64,000 nucleotides of DNA. Source: Microbulbifer pacificus. Lineage in GTDB: Bacteria; Pseudomonadota; Gammaproteobacteria; Pseudomonadales; Cellvibrionaceae. The position numbers and the translations under genes were made by a program. Below the pieces are notes generated by a model, which saw only the letters and a list, made by a program, of their open reading frames with translations, was not told the origin of the DNA and did not search any database. Positions 9,862-21,573 of this stretch are shown here, one piece after another; within the stretch, counting starts at the first letter, position 1; each line of letters starts with the position of its first letter. The stretch is from NCBI RefSeq assembly GCF_002959965.1, contig NZ_PREV01000027.1, positions 496,001-560,000 of the forward strand. Reading direction: 5' to 3'.

Positions 9862-11229
9862 ATGGCCGACTACCAGATCATCAATCCGTACAACGGCGAA
9901 GTGATAGAAGCTTACGATTTCCATACCAGAGAGCAGGTTGCTGAAGCCATCGATACTCTGGTCGCCGGCCGTAATATCCAGCTGGCTACGCCTGCGTTCG
10001 AACGCTCCAATATCCTGCTGAAACTCGCGCAACTTCTGCTGGAACGCAAGGAAGACCTGGCCCGCGCCATCACCGAGGAAACCGGAAAAACCATCAGCGA
10101 CAGCCGCGTGGAAATCGACCGCGCCTACAACACCGCACTGTCGAGCGCCATGGAAGCGCGCAATATCAACGGCGAAGCACTGGACTCCGATGCCTTCCCT
10201 CCCATGCGCGAAAAAATCGGCGTGGTACTGTGGAAGCCGCTCGGCACGGTACTGTGCATCACGCCGTTCAATTTCCCCATCAACATCGCCATGCACAAAA
10301 TCGGCCCCGCGTTCGCCGCCGGCAACACCATCCTGTTCAAACCGGGCCCGCAGAACAAACGCTCCGCAGAACTGCTGGTGGAACTCTGTTACGCCGCGGG
10401 CATACACAAGTCTGTGCTGCAAATGCTGATCCCGAATATCGAAGCCACCAGCTATGCGGTAAAACATCCGCAAATCCAGGCCATCAACTTCACCGGCGGC
10501 ACCGCCGCCGCCAACGCCATTGCCGACAATGCCGGTTACAAGAAAATGCTGTTCGAACTCGGTGGTAATGACCCGCTGATCGTCATGCCCGACGCCGACC
10601 TCAATGCCGCGGTAAGTGCCATCATCAACCAACGCTTCGCCACCGCGGGCCAACGCTGCACCGCCGCCAAGCGCCTGTTCGTACACAGTGACGTCTTCGA
10701 CGCCTTCGCCGAAAAACTCGTCACCGCCACCGCCAAATTGAAGGTTGGCGATCCCGCCGAAGACAATACCTTCATCGGCCCCCTCATCCACACCGCCGCC
10801 GCCGATGAAGTGGAAGCACGTATCGAATCTGCCGTAAATGCCGGTGCAAACGTCCTGTTCGGCCACAGGCGTGAAGGCAACATCCTCTGGCCAACTATTC
10901 TGAGCAATGTCCCCGACGACGCCGAACTGGTTGCAGAAGAAACCTTCGGCCCCGTCGTCCCGCTGCGTAAATTCGACGATGAATCCGAACTGATTTCCCT
11001 GATCAATAGCTCACCATTCGGCCTGCAGGCTGGCGTATTCACCCAGAACCTCGCACTGGCCAAACGCCTGTACAACCAGCTGGATGTGGGCCTGCTCGCC
11101 GTCAACGACGGCCCCGGATTCCGCGCAGAGCATTTCCCGTTCGGCGGCGTAAAGGAAAGCGGAGTAGGGCGAGAGGGCGTGCGCTACGCCATTCGCGAAA
11201 TGAGCTACCAGAAAACACTGGTAATTTGA
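9862..11229 (+). CDS. NAD(P)-dependent aldehyde dehydrogenase (sulfoacetaldehyde dehydrogenase-like)
   Basis: This 455-residue aldehyde dehydrogenase has all family motifs: the nucleotide-binding region ITPFNFPINIAMHKIGPA, the general base in FELGGNDP (about residue 231) and the catalytic cysteine in GQRCTAAKR (about 265). Proteins of this length and style oxidise phosphonate- or sulfonate-bearing aldehydes, lactaldehyde or similar substrates. The upstream TauE/SafE gene suggests oxidation of sulfoacetaldehyde to sulfoacetate for export, which is an inference from context. No taurine transaminase or regulator lies beside it. The start at ATG 9862 follows CAGGTG. Confidence 0.85.
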   Translation: MADYQIINPYNGEVIEAYDFHTREQVAEAIDTLVAGRNIQLATPAFERSNILLKLAQLLLERKEDLARAITEETGKTISDSRVEIDRAYNTALSSAMEARNINGEALDSDAFPPMREKIGVVLWKPLGTVLCITPFNFPINIAMHKIGPAFAAGNTILFKPGPQNKRSAELLVELCYAAGIHKSVLQMLIPNIEATSYAVKHPQIQAINFTGGTAAANAIADNAGYKKMLFELGGNDPLIVMPDADLNAAVSAIINQRFATAGQRCTAAKRLFVHSDVFDAFAEKLVTATAKLKVGDPAEDNTFIGPLIHTAAADEVEARIESAVNAGANVLFGHRREGNILWPTILSNVPDDAELVAEETFGPVVPLRKFDDESELISLINSSPFGLQAGVFTQNLALAKRLYNQLDVGLLAVNDGPGFRAEHFPFGGVKESGVGREGVRYAIREMSYQKTLVI

Positions 11230-11260
11230 TTTCGTTTGAAACGCACTACTCGATGAGAAG

Positions 11261-11384
11261 GGACTGGCGGCGGGTATGGGTTCGCAAGACCTTCCGCGAG
11301 AGGGACCTCGCGGAAGAGCCCCCATGGATGGGTTTACGGCGTGTCTTGCGAACCCATACCCGGTGGCAGGCCCGCCACCAGTCC
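11261..11384 (+). repeat. Structured palindromic element R2 (type A)
   Basis: Outer arms GGGTATGGGTTCGCAAGAC (to 11290) and their complement from 11343 form a perfect stem, extended by GGACTGG at both ends. Inside lie two hairpins: TTCCGCGAG-AGGGAC-CTCGCGGAA (loop 11301-11306) and CCC-ATGGAT-GGG (11321-11332). A 31-base block around the second hairpin (11315-11345) is identical in element R3 near 13660, while the stems differ but remain paired. Confidence 0.8.
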
Positions 11385-11450
11385 AGCTTCAAAGCCACTA
11401 AAAACACAAACTTGGCGATCCCAACCAATATCCCCTATACTCCGACCCAA

Positions 11451-13568
<2,118 letters not shown>

Positions 13569-13609
13569 GAAATCCTGCCAAGTACGAATCAGGTTGGCGT
13601 GAAGGCGCG

Positions 13610-13709
13610 ACTGCCGGGAAGCGTTCACCAGACCTTCTAAAACAGGGATGTTTTAGAAGAGCCCCCATGGATGGGTTTACGGCGTGTCTGGTGAACGCTT
13701 CCCGGCAGT
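13610..13709 (+). repeat. Structured palindromic element R3 (type A), inside the thi operon
   Basis: A perfect 24-bp outer stem (13610-13633 with 13686-13709) encloses the hairpins TTCTAAAAC-AGGGAT-GTTTTAGAA (loop 13644-13649) and CCC-ATGGAT-GGG (13664-13675). Both loops match CANGGAYG. It lies between thiC and thiO, so it should be transcribed with the operon and could set processing, stability or partial termination. Confidence 0.8.
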
Positions 13710-13750
13710 GGTGCCGCCCAGAACTTTCCGAGTGAGTAGCAGGGCTTTCC

Positions 13751-14833
13751 GTGAGCATTGAACGAAATTTAAATATCGGAATTGCAGGCGCCGGCCTGAT
13801 GGGCCGCCTGCTCGCCTGGCGCCTTTCGAACAAAGGCCATCAAGTATCACTTTTCGAATCCGGTAGTCTGGAAAATCCAACCGGTGCCTGCCACACCGCC
13901 GCAGGAATGATCGCGCCACTGTCCGAGCTCTACCACTGCCCACTTCCCATCTACCAACTAGGGTTGCAAAGCCTGCAACACTGGCCAGTATGGACAGCAC
14001 AACTGCAACAACAAACCGGCATCGAGGTCGACTACCGCCATAACGGCAGTATCCTCATTGCCCACCCACAAGACCGAACCGAACTCCTGCAATTCCAACA
14101 GGAGCTCACCGCAAAACTCGGCAAAGACAACAGTCACCAACTCCAGTGGCTCGACGGCCAATCCCTGCAATCCCTCGAACCCGAACTCGGCCGCTTCGAC
14201 CAGGGACTACTGCTCGCCACCGAAGCCGACATCGACAACCGCAAACTGCTCCCCGCGCTTCTAAAAGCCCTCAAACAAAACAACGTCCGTCTGCTGGAAA
14301 ACATCCCGGTAGAATGCATCCCAGGAACAATCCACACCCAATCCGGCAGCGAACAATTCGACCTCACCATCGACACCCGCGGTCTAGGTGCCAAACAGCA
14401 GATCAACGGCCTGCGTGGCATCCGCGGCGAAGTCATGGTGGTAAAAACCAGCGAAGTGCAACTCAACCGCCCCGTGCGCCTGCTGCACCCCAGATACCAG
14501 CTCTACGCCGTACCCAGAGCCAACAATCAATTTGTCATCGGCGCCACCGAAATCGAAAGCGAAGATATGAGCCCCATCTCCCTGCGTTCCAGCATGGAAC
14601 TCTCCAGCGCGCTCTATTCTATCCACCCCGCGTTTGCTGAAGCACGCATCCTGGAAACCCGCGTCAACTGCCGCCCAGCCACCATGGATAATTTACCCAT
14701 CGTGGAATGCGAACCCGGCCTGATCCGCGTCAACGGCCTCTACCGCCACGGCTTCCTGCTGGCACCGGCCCTCGTCGCACAGGTGGAAAACCACATACAT
14801 CAAATTATTTCTGAAACAGAACAGGTGACCTGA
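13751..14833 (+). CDS. thiO: Glycine oxidase ThiO
   Basis: This FAD-dependent amine oxidase makes iminoacetate (dehydroglycine) from glycine for thiazole formation by ThiG. The 360-residue protein opens with a dinucleotide-binding motif GIAGAGLMG (about residues 9-17), followed by an acidic strand end (LFESGS). It has the DAO-family C terminus with NCRPATMDNLPIVE and GLYRHGFLLAPALV. The GTG at 13751 is used as start; the palindromic element ends about 40 bases upstream. Its stop overlaps the thiS start (TGATG), so the two are translationally coupled. Confidence 0.93.
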   Translation: MSIERNLNIGIAGAGLMGRLLAWRLSNKGHQVSLFESGSLENPTGACHTAAGMIAPLSELYHCPLPIYQLGLQSLQHWPVWTAQLQQQTGIEVDYRHNGSILIAHPQDRTELLQFQQELTAKLGKDNSHQLQWLDGQSLQSLEPELGRFDQGLLLATEADIDNRKLLPALLKALKQNNVRLLENIPVECIPGTIHTQSGSEQFDLTIDTRGLGAKQQINGLRGIRGEVMVVKTSEVQLNRPVRLLHPRYQLYAVPRANNQFVIGATEIESEDMSPISLRSSMELSSALYSIHPAFAEARILETRVNCRPATMDNLPIVECEPGLIRVNGLYRHGFLLAPALVAQVENHIHQIISETEQVT

Positions 14834-15036
14834 TGAATTTAATGGTCAACGGTGAATCGCTAACGGTTCAACAAAGCGAACAAACCATTGCCGGTGTGTT
14901 GCAACAACTCGGCTACAGCGGCGAAATATTCGCCGTCGCCCTGAACGGCAATTTCGTCGCGCGCGCCACTTATGGCGAAACCTCACTCCATGATGGCGAC
15001 TGCCTCGATATCGTCGCCCCGGTGGTGGGAGGTTAA
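14833..15036 (+). CDS. thiS: Sulfur carrier protein ThiS
   Basis: ThiS is a 67-residue ubiquitin-like carrier. Its C-terminal Gly-Gly is adenylated by ThiF and then carries the thiocarboxylate used by ThiG. The protein ends in APVVGG, exactly as needed, and has the VNGE start and ALNGNFVAR segment typical of the family. It overlaps thiO by one base and is two bases from thiG. Confidence 0.96.
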   Translation: MNLMVNGESLTVQQSEQTIAGVLQQLGYSGEIFAVALNGNFVARATYGETSLHDGDCLDIVAPVVGG

Positions 15037-15038
15037 CG

Positions 15039-15848
15039 ATGCAGGACAAACTGAAACTCTACGGCAAGGAATTCAGCAGTCGCCTGTTGGTCGGCACCGC
15101 ACTGTATCCATCCCCGGCGATCATGCGCGAATCCGTCGCCGCCTCCGGGTCGGAAATCATCACCCTGTCCCTGCGCCGCCAGAGTCCGGAACAACAACAG
15201 GGAAAAATGCTGTGGGACTACATTCGCGAATCCGGTTGCCAGCTGCTGCCGAATACCGCCGGCTGCAAAACAACGAAGGAAGTGATCGCGCTGGCGGAAA
15301 TGAGTCGAGAAATATTCGGCACCGACTTGCTCAAGCTCGAGGTGATCGGCGACGACTACAATCTGCAGCCGGATCCATTTGGATTGGTTGACGCCGCGCG
15401 GGAACTGATCAAGCGCGGCTTCAAGGTGCTGCCGTACTGTACCGACGACCTGGTGGTATGCCGCAAATTGCTGGATGTGGGTTGCGAAGTGCTGATGCCC
15501 TGGGGTTCGCCCATCGGTACTGGTCGCGGGCTGATGAACAAATACAACCTGCAGACATTGCGCGAGCGACTTCCCGATACGCCGCTGATTATCGACGCCG
15601 GCATCGGTGCACCATCACAGGCGGCGGAAGCGATGGAATTGGGCTTCGATGCGGTGCTGCTGAATACTGCCATCGCCAAGGCCCAGAATCCGGTATTGAT
15701 GGCCGAGGCGTTCCGGCTCGCAGTGGCCTCCGGCCGCGCCGCGCGCAATGCGGGACTGATGCTGAAACGCCAGACCGCGAGCCCCAGCACGCCCACTCTG
15801 GATATGCCGTTCTGGCAGCAGACCGTCAGTAGCGGAGAAAAGGTATGA
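15039..15848 (+). CDS. thiG: Thiazole synthase ThiG
   Basis: ThiG builds the thiazole phosphate from deoxyxylulose phosphate, dehydroglycine and ThiS thiocarboxylate. The 269-residue TIM barrel is full length, with [14 protein letters not shown] at the N terminus, [11 protein letters not shown], and [17 protein letters not shown] around the Schiff-base lysine (about residue 97). The phosphate-binding end is [21 protein letters not shown] at 15845 overlaps the start of thiDE. Confidence 0.97.
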   Translation: MQDKLKLYGKEFSSRLLVGTALYPSPAIMRESVAASGSEIITLSLRRQSPEQQQGKMLWDYIRESGCQLLPNTAGCKTTKEVIALAEMSREIFGTDLLKLEVIGDDYNLQPDPFGLVDAARELIKRGFKVLPYCTDDLVVCRKLLDVGCEVLMPWGSPIGTGRGLMNKYNLQTLRERLPDTPLIIDAGIGAPSQAAEAMELGFDAVLLNTAIAKAQNPVLMAEAFRLAVASGRAARNAGLMLKRQTASPSTPTLDMPFWQQTVSSGEKV

Positions 15849-17392
15849 GTACTACTCAACCATCGCGCCCGATCGTATGGACCATTGCCGGCAGTGATTC
15901 CGGTGGCGGAGCCGGTATCCAGGCGGACCTGCTCACCATGCACGACCTCGGCGTGCACGGCTGCAGCGCCATCACCGCCAATACCGCCCAGAACACCCTC
16001 GGTGTGCCTGCCATCAACGCCGTGTCCGACGAGGTGCTGCAATCTCAACTTGACGCGCTGCTCGCCGATCTGAAGCCGGCGGCGATCAAGATCGGCCTGC
16101 TGGCCAATGCGGCGCAGGTCAGACTGGTGGCCAATTTCCTGCGGGTATTGAAAGCGAGCGGAGAAAACATTCCCGTTGTGTATGACCCAGTGGCGGTCGC
16201 CACCAGTGGCGCGCAGCTGACGGAAGATAGCACCGGCGCGGCGGTAGTGAACGAGTTGTTACCCGTGTGCGATCTGCTCACTCCCAACAGTATCGAACTG
16301 GAATGGCTGGCGGGTACCAAGATCGAGAGCGCGATGGAAATCCTGAGTGCGGCACGAAAAGTCCGGGGAGAACATCACTGTTCACTGCTGGTCACCGGTG
16401 GCCACTTTGAGATCGAACCCGGCACCACCGCGGATCTGTTATGCCGTGGCTCGGATGAGAACATCTGCGAAGACTGGCTGATCGGCAAAAGAATCGACAC
16501 CCGCAACACCCACGGTACCGGCTGCACTCTGTCTTCCGCTATCGCCGCGCTGCTGGCGCTGGGCTATCCGCTGAACGACGCCTGCGTGGTGGCCAACGCC
16601 TATGTGCGCCGCGGACTGCGCCTCGGCAACTGCGAACATATCGGAACCGGTGCTGGCCCCGTGGGGCACTGCGGTTGGCCGACGGAGCTGAAGGATTTTC
16701 CGGAAGTGCTGGTGGTCGGCAGTCGGCGCGCCAAGCGATTCGGTGTTTACAGCGAATCCGCCGCGGCCAATTTCGCCGCGGAGTTCGCGCAGCTGGATTC
16801 AAACCGCCTCGGCCTGTATCCGGTGGTGGATACCGTGGAGTGGATTGAGAAGCTGGCGGTGGAGGGGGTGCGCACCCTGCAATTGCGCATTAAAAGCCCG
16901 GGCAGCGATCTGCGCGCACAGATCGAGCGCGCCGTGGCCATTGGTCGCCGTTACAACCTGCGCTTGTTTATCAACGACCATTGGCAGCTCGCCATCCCGT
17001 GTGGCGCTTACGGCGTGCACCTCGGGCAGGAGGATTTACGGAGTGCGGATCTGAGGGCTATTCAGCGCGCGGGGCTGAAACTCGGCATCAGCACGCATGG
17101 TTTTTTCGAGCTGCTTTACGCCTGGCAGTTTCGCCCCAGCTACCTTGCCATCGGCGCCATCTATGCCACCAACACCAAGGATATGAGCGGACAGCTGCAG
17201 GGGCCGCTCAAGCTCGCGCGCATGGCCGCGCTGTTGCCGGACTATCCGCTGGTGGCCATCGGTGGCATCAACCTGCCGCGCGCATCAGAGGTGGCCGCGA
17301 GCGGTGTTGGCAGCATCGCGGTGGTCACCGCCATCACCCAGGCCCCCGACTACCGGCAGGCTGTGGCACAATTACGCGCTGTTATTGAGTAA
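15845..17392 (+). CDS. thiDE: Bifunctional HMP(-P) kinase / thiamine-phosphate synthase (ThiD-ThiE fusion)
   Basis: This 515-residue fusion carries two consecutive pathway steps. Residues about 8-270 are ThiD, which phosphorylates hydroxymethylpyrimidine phosphate: [16 protein letters not shown] at the start and the anion-hole motif [15 protein letters not shown] near 220. Residues about 315-510 are ThiE, which joins pyrimidine and thiazole: [27 protein letters not shown] and [14 protein letters not shown]. The linker near 270-310 is ordinary in length. The start overlaps the thiG stop by four bases. Confidence 0.95.
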   Translation: MSTTQPSRPIVWTIAGSDSGGGAGIQADLLTMHDLGVHGCSAITANTAQNTLGVPAINAVSDEVLQSQLDALLADLKPAAIKIGLLANAAQVRLVANFLRVLKASGENIPVVYDPVAVATSGAQLTEDSTGAAVVNELLPVCDLLTPNSIELEWLAGTKIESAMEILSAARKVRGEHHCSLLVTGGHFEIEPGTTADLLCRGSDENICEDWLIGKRIDTRNTHGTGCTLSSAIAALLALGYPLNDACVVANAYVRRGLRLGNCEHIGTGAGPVGHCGWPTELKDFPEVLVVGSRRAKRFGVYSESAAANFAAEFAQLDSNRLGLYPVVDTVEWIEKLAVEGVRTLQLRIKSPGSDLRAQIERAVAIGRRYNLRLFINDHWQLAIPCGAYGVHLGQEDLRSADLRAIQRAGLKLGISTHGFFELLYAWQFRPSYLAIGAIYATNTKDMSGQLQGPLKLARMAALLPDYPLVAIGGINLPRASEVAASGVGSIAVVTAITQAPDYRQAVAQLRAVIE

Positions 17393-17411
17393 TCGGGAAG
17401 GCCGGAGTCAG

Positions 17412-18188
17412 ATGGTGTTGAGTCGCAAACAGTTGCAGCGCTACAGCCGCCAGATCATGTTGCCGCAGATTGGCGAGGCGGGGCAGGAGAAGCTCGGTGC
17501 CGCGCGGGTGTTGATCGTCGGCCTCGGCGGCCTCGGCAGTCCAGCCGCGCTGTATCTGGCGGCGGCGGGTATCGGCGAGCTGCATCTGGTGGACGGAGAC
17601 ACGGTGGAAATATCCAACCTCCAGCGTCAGGTACTGTACAAGACCAACCACCGGGACAAGGAAAAGGCGCAGGTGGCGGCGCAGCAACTGACTGCCGCCA
17701 ACCCGGAAATCCGCGTGCACGCCCACACCCGCATGGCCGACGAGGCCTGGTTGACCTCACTGCTGTCGCAGCAGCCTTTCGATCTGGTGTTGGACTGCAC
17801 CGACAATCTCAATATCCGTCACACCATCAACCGCGTATGCCGCGCACAGAAGGTACCGGTAGTCATGGCGTCCGTGCGGGGGTTTTCGGGGCAGTTGGTG
17901 AGTTTTGATTTCCGCAGCGCAACCAGTCCCTGCTACGCCTGCCTGTTTCCCCCAACAGCGGAACAGCGCGATCTGCCGGAAGTGGAAAACTGCTCCACCG
18001 TCGGCGTGATCGGTCCCGCACTGGGCATGATGGGCAGCGCCCAGGCGCTGGAAGCGATCAAACTGATTACCGGCCTGCCGCTTTCCAGTCTCAACCGTCT
18101 GCAATTGTTCGAGGCGGCGACGCTCGAATGGCGGGCGCTGGTGCTGCCGGAAAACAGGCATTGTCCAGTGTGTGGTCCGGCAGAATAA
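17412..18188 (+). CDS. thiF: ThiF/MoeB/HesA-family adenylyltransferase
   Basis: This E1-like enzyme activates the C-terminal glycine of ThiS by adenylation. From ATG 17412 the protein has 258 residues: RYSRQIMLPQIGEAGQEKL, the ATP-binding VLIVGLGGLGSPAALYLAAAG, and DGDTVEISNLQRQ. Two CxxC pairs (CYAC and CPVC near the C terminus) are zinc ligands. The frame extends upstream to 17262, but that part overlaps thiDE and lacks family similarity. A MoeB role in molybdopterin synthesis is possible, but position as the last thi gene favours ThiF. Confidence 0.93.
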   Translation: MVLSRKQLQRYSRQIMLPQIGEAGQEKLGAARVLIVGLGGLGSPAALYLAAAGIGELHLVDGDTVEISNLQRQVLYKTNHRDKEKAQVAAQQLTAANPEIRVHAHTRMADEAWLTSLLSQQPFDLVLDCTDNLNIRHTINRVCRAQKVPVVMASVRGFSGQLVSFDFRSATSPCYACLFPPTAEQRDLPEVENCSTVGVIGPALGMMGSAQALEAIKLITGLPLSSLNRLQLFEAATLEWRALVLPENRHCPVCGPAE

Positions 18189-18194
18189 CGGTTG

Positions 18195-18220
18195 AAAAAG
18201 GCCCGGCCTTGCGGCCGGGC
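18195..18220 (-). terminator. Intrinsic terminator of the nrt-porin operon
   Basis: On the minus strand GCCCGGCC-GCAA-GGCCGGGC is followed by CTTTTT. It lies between the convergent ends of thiF and the porin gene and fits termination of the minus-strand operon. Confidence 0.8.
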
Positions 18221-18269
18221 AAGGGCTCAACGAGTAACCGGAAATGCGTTGATGTTCCTGTGAGGATGA

Positions 18270-19496
18270 TCAGAATTTCGCTTCAGCGGTGAGCCACAGC
18301 TTGTCCGTATCCACGCTGAATTCGTCGGCGCTGTAGGCGCTGTATTTCATACTCAGGTTCACGCCCGCGAGCGCACCGGATACGAGGAAACCGGCTTCAC
18401 TACCGAGTTTGTCCATACCGGAAACACCGCTGTCGTCTGAGCTGATCTGATGATAATTGAGTGCTAACTTGACGCCGCCGAGGCTGGTGGCCAGCGACAG
18501 GTACGCATCTTCGATACCGCCGGCAATATTGCCGGTGCCGCCGCCGAGGAACTGGTCTGCCCAGCCCTGGAACATATGCAGGGTCGCGAGCGGGGTGATG
18601 AACTGGCCGTTGGTGCCGTCCGCACCGAGCAGCTCATAGCCGCCCGCCAGGGTGAACTGACCCAGCTTGACGTTTGCTTCGGCCAGCAGATAGTCCGCGT
18701 CGTAGTCCGCCGGATTATCGGCCGCGGAGGACTGGGTGGCGTACTCCAGCGCGTAGCCGATGTTGGCCTGGCTGCCGGCAAAACGCAGGCCGTAGGTGTC
18801 GGTGGAGAAGGCCGCGGCGTCGTCGTTGTCCAGCAGGTAGGCATAGCCGCTCAGTGCGCCGGCGGAAAAGCCGGTGTATTTGGCATTCAGCAGGTAGCTG
18901 TCGTTGCTGTGGTCGCCGGCGGGGCTGTCTTCACCGAAGATGCGATTGACGTTGTGCACGTGGGCGGCAAACAGGGTAGTGTTTTCGAAGCTGGTATTGC
19001 TTGCACTGAAGCCGTCGTAGGTCTGTTCGTTCTGACGGAAGCCGACGCCGCCGACAAAGCGCTGGTTGTCCAACAGGATGCGCTGACGGCCGTATTTGAA
19101 GGTGGTGGCACCAGCAGTGTAGGCGAGATAGACCTGGTTCACTTCGGTGCCTTCGGGGTCACTGACACCGCCTTCAAAGTCGGTGACATGGGTGACGTCG
19201 TCCATTTCAATCAGAGTAGTGAAACCCTGGTAGCTGGCGGACGCAAAGGTCAGGCGGGTCTGCAGGGTGGTCAGGTCCATGTCGTTGCCACCGACGTCGA
19301 CCATTTCCGTACGCGCGCGCAGGCCGAGCGTCACTTCGCCCTGGGCCAGCGCATCGCGGAAACTGGTGACGCCCGGGGCCTGCTGTTCCAGCGTTTCCTG
19401 CGCCTGCAGTGGCGCGGTGATGCCGATCGACAGGGCAGCGATGGCGGTGGCGAGTGCGCGGCGGGAAGTCAGAAGACGGTTCATTGTAATTTGCAT
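18270..19496 (-). CDS. Outer-membrane porin, alginate-export-like family, in the nitrate operon
   Basis: The 408-residue protein has a signal peptide (ALATAIAALSIGITAPLQAQ). The mature part has alternating polar/hydrophobic beta strands, such as VTLGLRARTEMVDV and GRQRILLDNQRFVGGVGFRQNEQTYDG, that characterise AlgE/alginate-export-type 18-strand barrels. It ends in an aromatic-terminated strand (LWLTAEAKF), as expected for BAM-dependent insertion. It is the last gene after nrtA-nrtB-nrtD, 82 bases behind nrtD and before a terminator, so it probably passes nitrate or a related nitrogen anion across the outer membrane. The family name does not prove alginate transport. Confidence 0.8.
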   Translation of the reverse strand: MQITMNRLLTSRRALATAIAALSIGITAPLQAQETLEQQAPGVTSFRDALAQGEVTLGLRARTEMVDVGGNDMDLTTLQTRLTFASASYQGFTTLIEMDDVTHVTDFEGGVSDPEGTEVNQVYLAYTAGATTFKYGRQRILLDNQRFVGGVGFRQNEQTYDGFSASNTSFENTTLFAAHVHNVNRIFGEDSPAGDHSNDSYLLNAKYTGFSAGALSGYAYLLDNDDAAAFSTDTYGLRFAGSQANIGYALEYATQSSAADNPADYDADYLLAEANVKLGQFTLAGGYELLGADGTNGQFITPLATLHMFQGWADQFLGGGTGNIAGGIEDAYLSLATSLGGVKLALNYHQISSDDSGVSGMDKLGSEAGFLVSGALAGVNLSMKYSAYSADEFSVDTDKLWLTAEAKF

Positions 19497-19578
19497 GGTT
19501 TGGTTCCTGGTTCTGGTTATCTGAAAATGTATTGGTCAACTATTCGTATTCGCGGATTCCTGGCATAGCGTGGAATCG

Positions 19579-20463
19579 TCACGCTGCATCTACTACGGCT
19601 TCTTTTTCTGCGTTGCGCGTGGGTTTGACATCGACCTTCCGCGTTGACGGAGGTGTGCTTTTCTTTTTCACCGGGACATCCGGTTTGCTGTGGCGCTCGT
19701 GCAGGAATTTCAACACTTGCGCGCGGTACTGGAGATACTGTTGGTCGTAGGCCAGCGCCAGCCGCTCTCGCGGCCGCTCCAGATCGACCTCGAGAATTTC
19801 GCCGATGGTGGCAGCGGGGCCGTTGGTCATCATCACGATGCGATCCGACAACAGCACTGCCTCGTCCACGTCGTGGGTAATCATGACCACCGTGTTATTC
19901 AGTTCCGCCTGGATTTCCATCAGCGAGTTCTGCATATGTGCTCGGGTCAGCGCGTCCAGTGCACCGAAGGGCTCGTCCATCAGCAGCACCTTGGGTTGCA
20001 TGGATAGCGCACGCGCGATACCCACACGCTGTTTCATACCACCGGAAATTTCTCCAGGGCGCTTGTGCATGGCGTGGCTCATGTGCACAAGCTCCAGGTT
20101 GTGCTCTATCCACGCGCGCATTTCCGCCCGGGATTTGCTTTTGCCGAATACCTGCTTCACCGCCAGCTCGACGTTTTCGTAGGCGGTGAGCCACGGCAGC
20201 AGGGAGTGGTTCTGAAACACCACCGCGCGCTCCGGACCCGGTTCGGTCACTTCCTTGCCGCCCAGAATCACACCGCCGCGGGTGGCCCGGTAGAGGCCCG
20301 CTACCACATTCAGCACGGTGGACTTGCCACAGCCGGAATGGCCGATCAGTGAAACAAACTCCCCCTGCCGGATTTTCAGGTTCACATCGCGCAGGGCGGT
20401 GAAGGTGCCCTTCGGTGTGGGGAATTCCATGTCGATATGGCTGATATCCAGAAGTACGCTCAT
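19579..20463 (-). CDS. nrtD: Nitrate ABC transporter ATP-binding protein
   Basis: This ABC ATPase energises nitrate/nitrite uptake. It has Walker A GHSGCGKST (about residues 41-49), the Q-loop VVFQNHSLLPWLT, signature SGGMKQR, Walker B KVLLMDEP and the H-loop ITHDVDEA. The close match in layout to NrtD/NasD/SsuB-type ATPases plus adjacency to NrtA and NrtB fixes the role. The last 40 residues are a basic, low-complexity tail (KKKSTPPSTRKVDVKPTR) unusual for the family. It starts 34 bases after nrtB. Confidence 0.93.
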   Translation of the reverse strand: MSVLLDISHIDMEFPTPKGTFTALRDVNLKIRQGEFVSLIGHSGCGKSTVLNVVAGLYRATRGGVILGGKEVTEPGPERAVVFQNHSLLPWLTAYENVELAVKQVFGKSKSRAEMRAWIEHNLELVHMSHAMHKRPGEISGGMKQRVGIARALSMQPKVLLMDEPFGALDALTRAHMQNSLMEIQAELNNTVVMITHDVDEAVLLSDRIVMMTNGPAATIGEILEVDLERPRERLALAYDQQYLQYRAQVLKFLHERHSKPDVPVKKKSTPPSTRKVDVKPTRNAEKEAVVDAA

Positions 20464-20497
20464 AGTGTCGATCTCCTTGAAAATGATTCGGTGCCGG

Positions 20498-21490
20498 TTA
20501 CTGGGTAGCGGCCTTGTCCCAGGATGCGAGCTTCTGCAGCGTCAGCATGCCTCGGTCCAGCAGGAAGCCGATAAAGCCGATCACCAGCACCGCGGCCATG
20601 ATGCGCGCCAGGGAGTCGGAGCTGCCGTTCTGGAATTCATCCCACACGAATTTTCCGAGCCCCGGGTTCTGTGCCAGCATTTCCGCGGCAATCAGTACCA
20701 TCCAGGCCACACCGAGAGACAGACGCATACCGGTGAACATCATCGGTACCGACGCGGGCAGCACGATTTTTTGCACATGGCGCAGGGCCGGCAGGCGCAG
20801 TACCTTGCTCACGTTCACCAGATCCTGATCGATACTGGCGACTCCCACCGCGGTGTTGATCACCATGGGCCACAGGCAGCACAGGGTCACGGTGATCATG
20901 GAATTGAGGAAGGACTTCGCGATCAACGGATCGGGGCTGGTGTAGAGTGCGGACACCACCATGGTGACCAGCGGCAGCCACGCCAGCGGCGATACCGGCT
21001 TGAAGATCTGCACAACCGGGTTGATGGCGGCGTTTAGGGTTTTACTGAGACCGATGGTGATCCCTAGAGGCACAGCAATGACCACCGCCAGCAGGAACCC
21101 GCTCAGCACCGTTACCAGGCTGGTGCCGATTTGATCGATGAAGGTTGCCTTGCCGGTGTAGGCGCGGATTTTGGGATCAAACGTCGGGTCTTCCGCGAGG
21201 CGCTGCGCGTTACGCTCCTCCTGACGCTGGTAGAACGCGCGCTCCTTTTCCCGCGAGCGCTGGTGCTCGCCGTAGAGCGCATTGAATTGATCCATTACCG
21301 CGGCAGGTCCGGGAAATTTCCCCAACGAGGTATCAATATTCTGCGCGGTGACCGACCACAGCAGCAGGAATGCGAGTATGCCGAGCAGTGGCAGTGCGAC
21401 CAGCTGAAAGGCGTTGCCGACAAAACTACCGTCGACTTGCGGCACTCGAAACTTCAATAAGCTTGAGAGCGATGCGGTAATTGCGTTCAT
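20498..21490 (-). CDS. nrtB: Nitrate ABC transporter permease
   Basis: This 330-residue inner-membrane permease has six or so hydrophobic segments and the cytoplasmic EAA-loop region (LPALRHVQKIVLPASVPMM) that docks with NrtD. The start chosen is ATG 21490 (MNAITASL), preceded by GAGG. A longer frame reaches back to the nrtA stop but lacks a ribosome site. A 60-residue charged insertion after the first membrane segment (REKERAFYQRQEERNAQ) is periplasmic by prediction and is typical of the longer NrtB subtype. Confidence 0.92.
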   Translation of the reverse strand: MNAITASLSSLLKFRVPQVDGSFVGNAFQLVALPLLGILAFLLLWSVTAQNIDTSLGKFPGPAAVMDQFNALYGEHQRSREKERAFYQRQEERNAQRLAEDPTFDPKIRAYTGKATFIDQIGTSLVTVLSGFLLAVVIAVPLGITIGLSKTLNAAINPVVQIFKPVSPLAWLPLVTMVVSALYTSPDPLIAKSFLNSMITVTLCCLWPMVINTAVGVASIDQDLVNVSKVLRLPALRHVQKIVLPASVPMMFTGMRLSLGVAWMVLIAAEMLAQNPGLGKFVWDEFQNGSSDSLARIMAAVLVIGFIGFLLDRGMLTLQKLASWDKAATQ

Positions 21491-21573
21491 GATACTACCT
21501 CGGTTCTCGATGAGCATTTTTAGTGTTGCGTGGCGGGCGTACCGGGTATTCGTCACCATGCGCCCGCGTTTGA

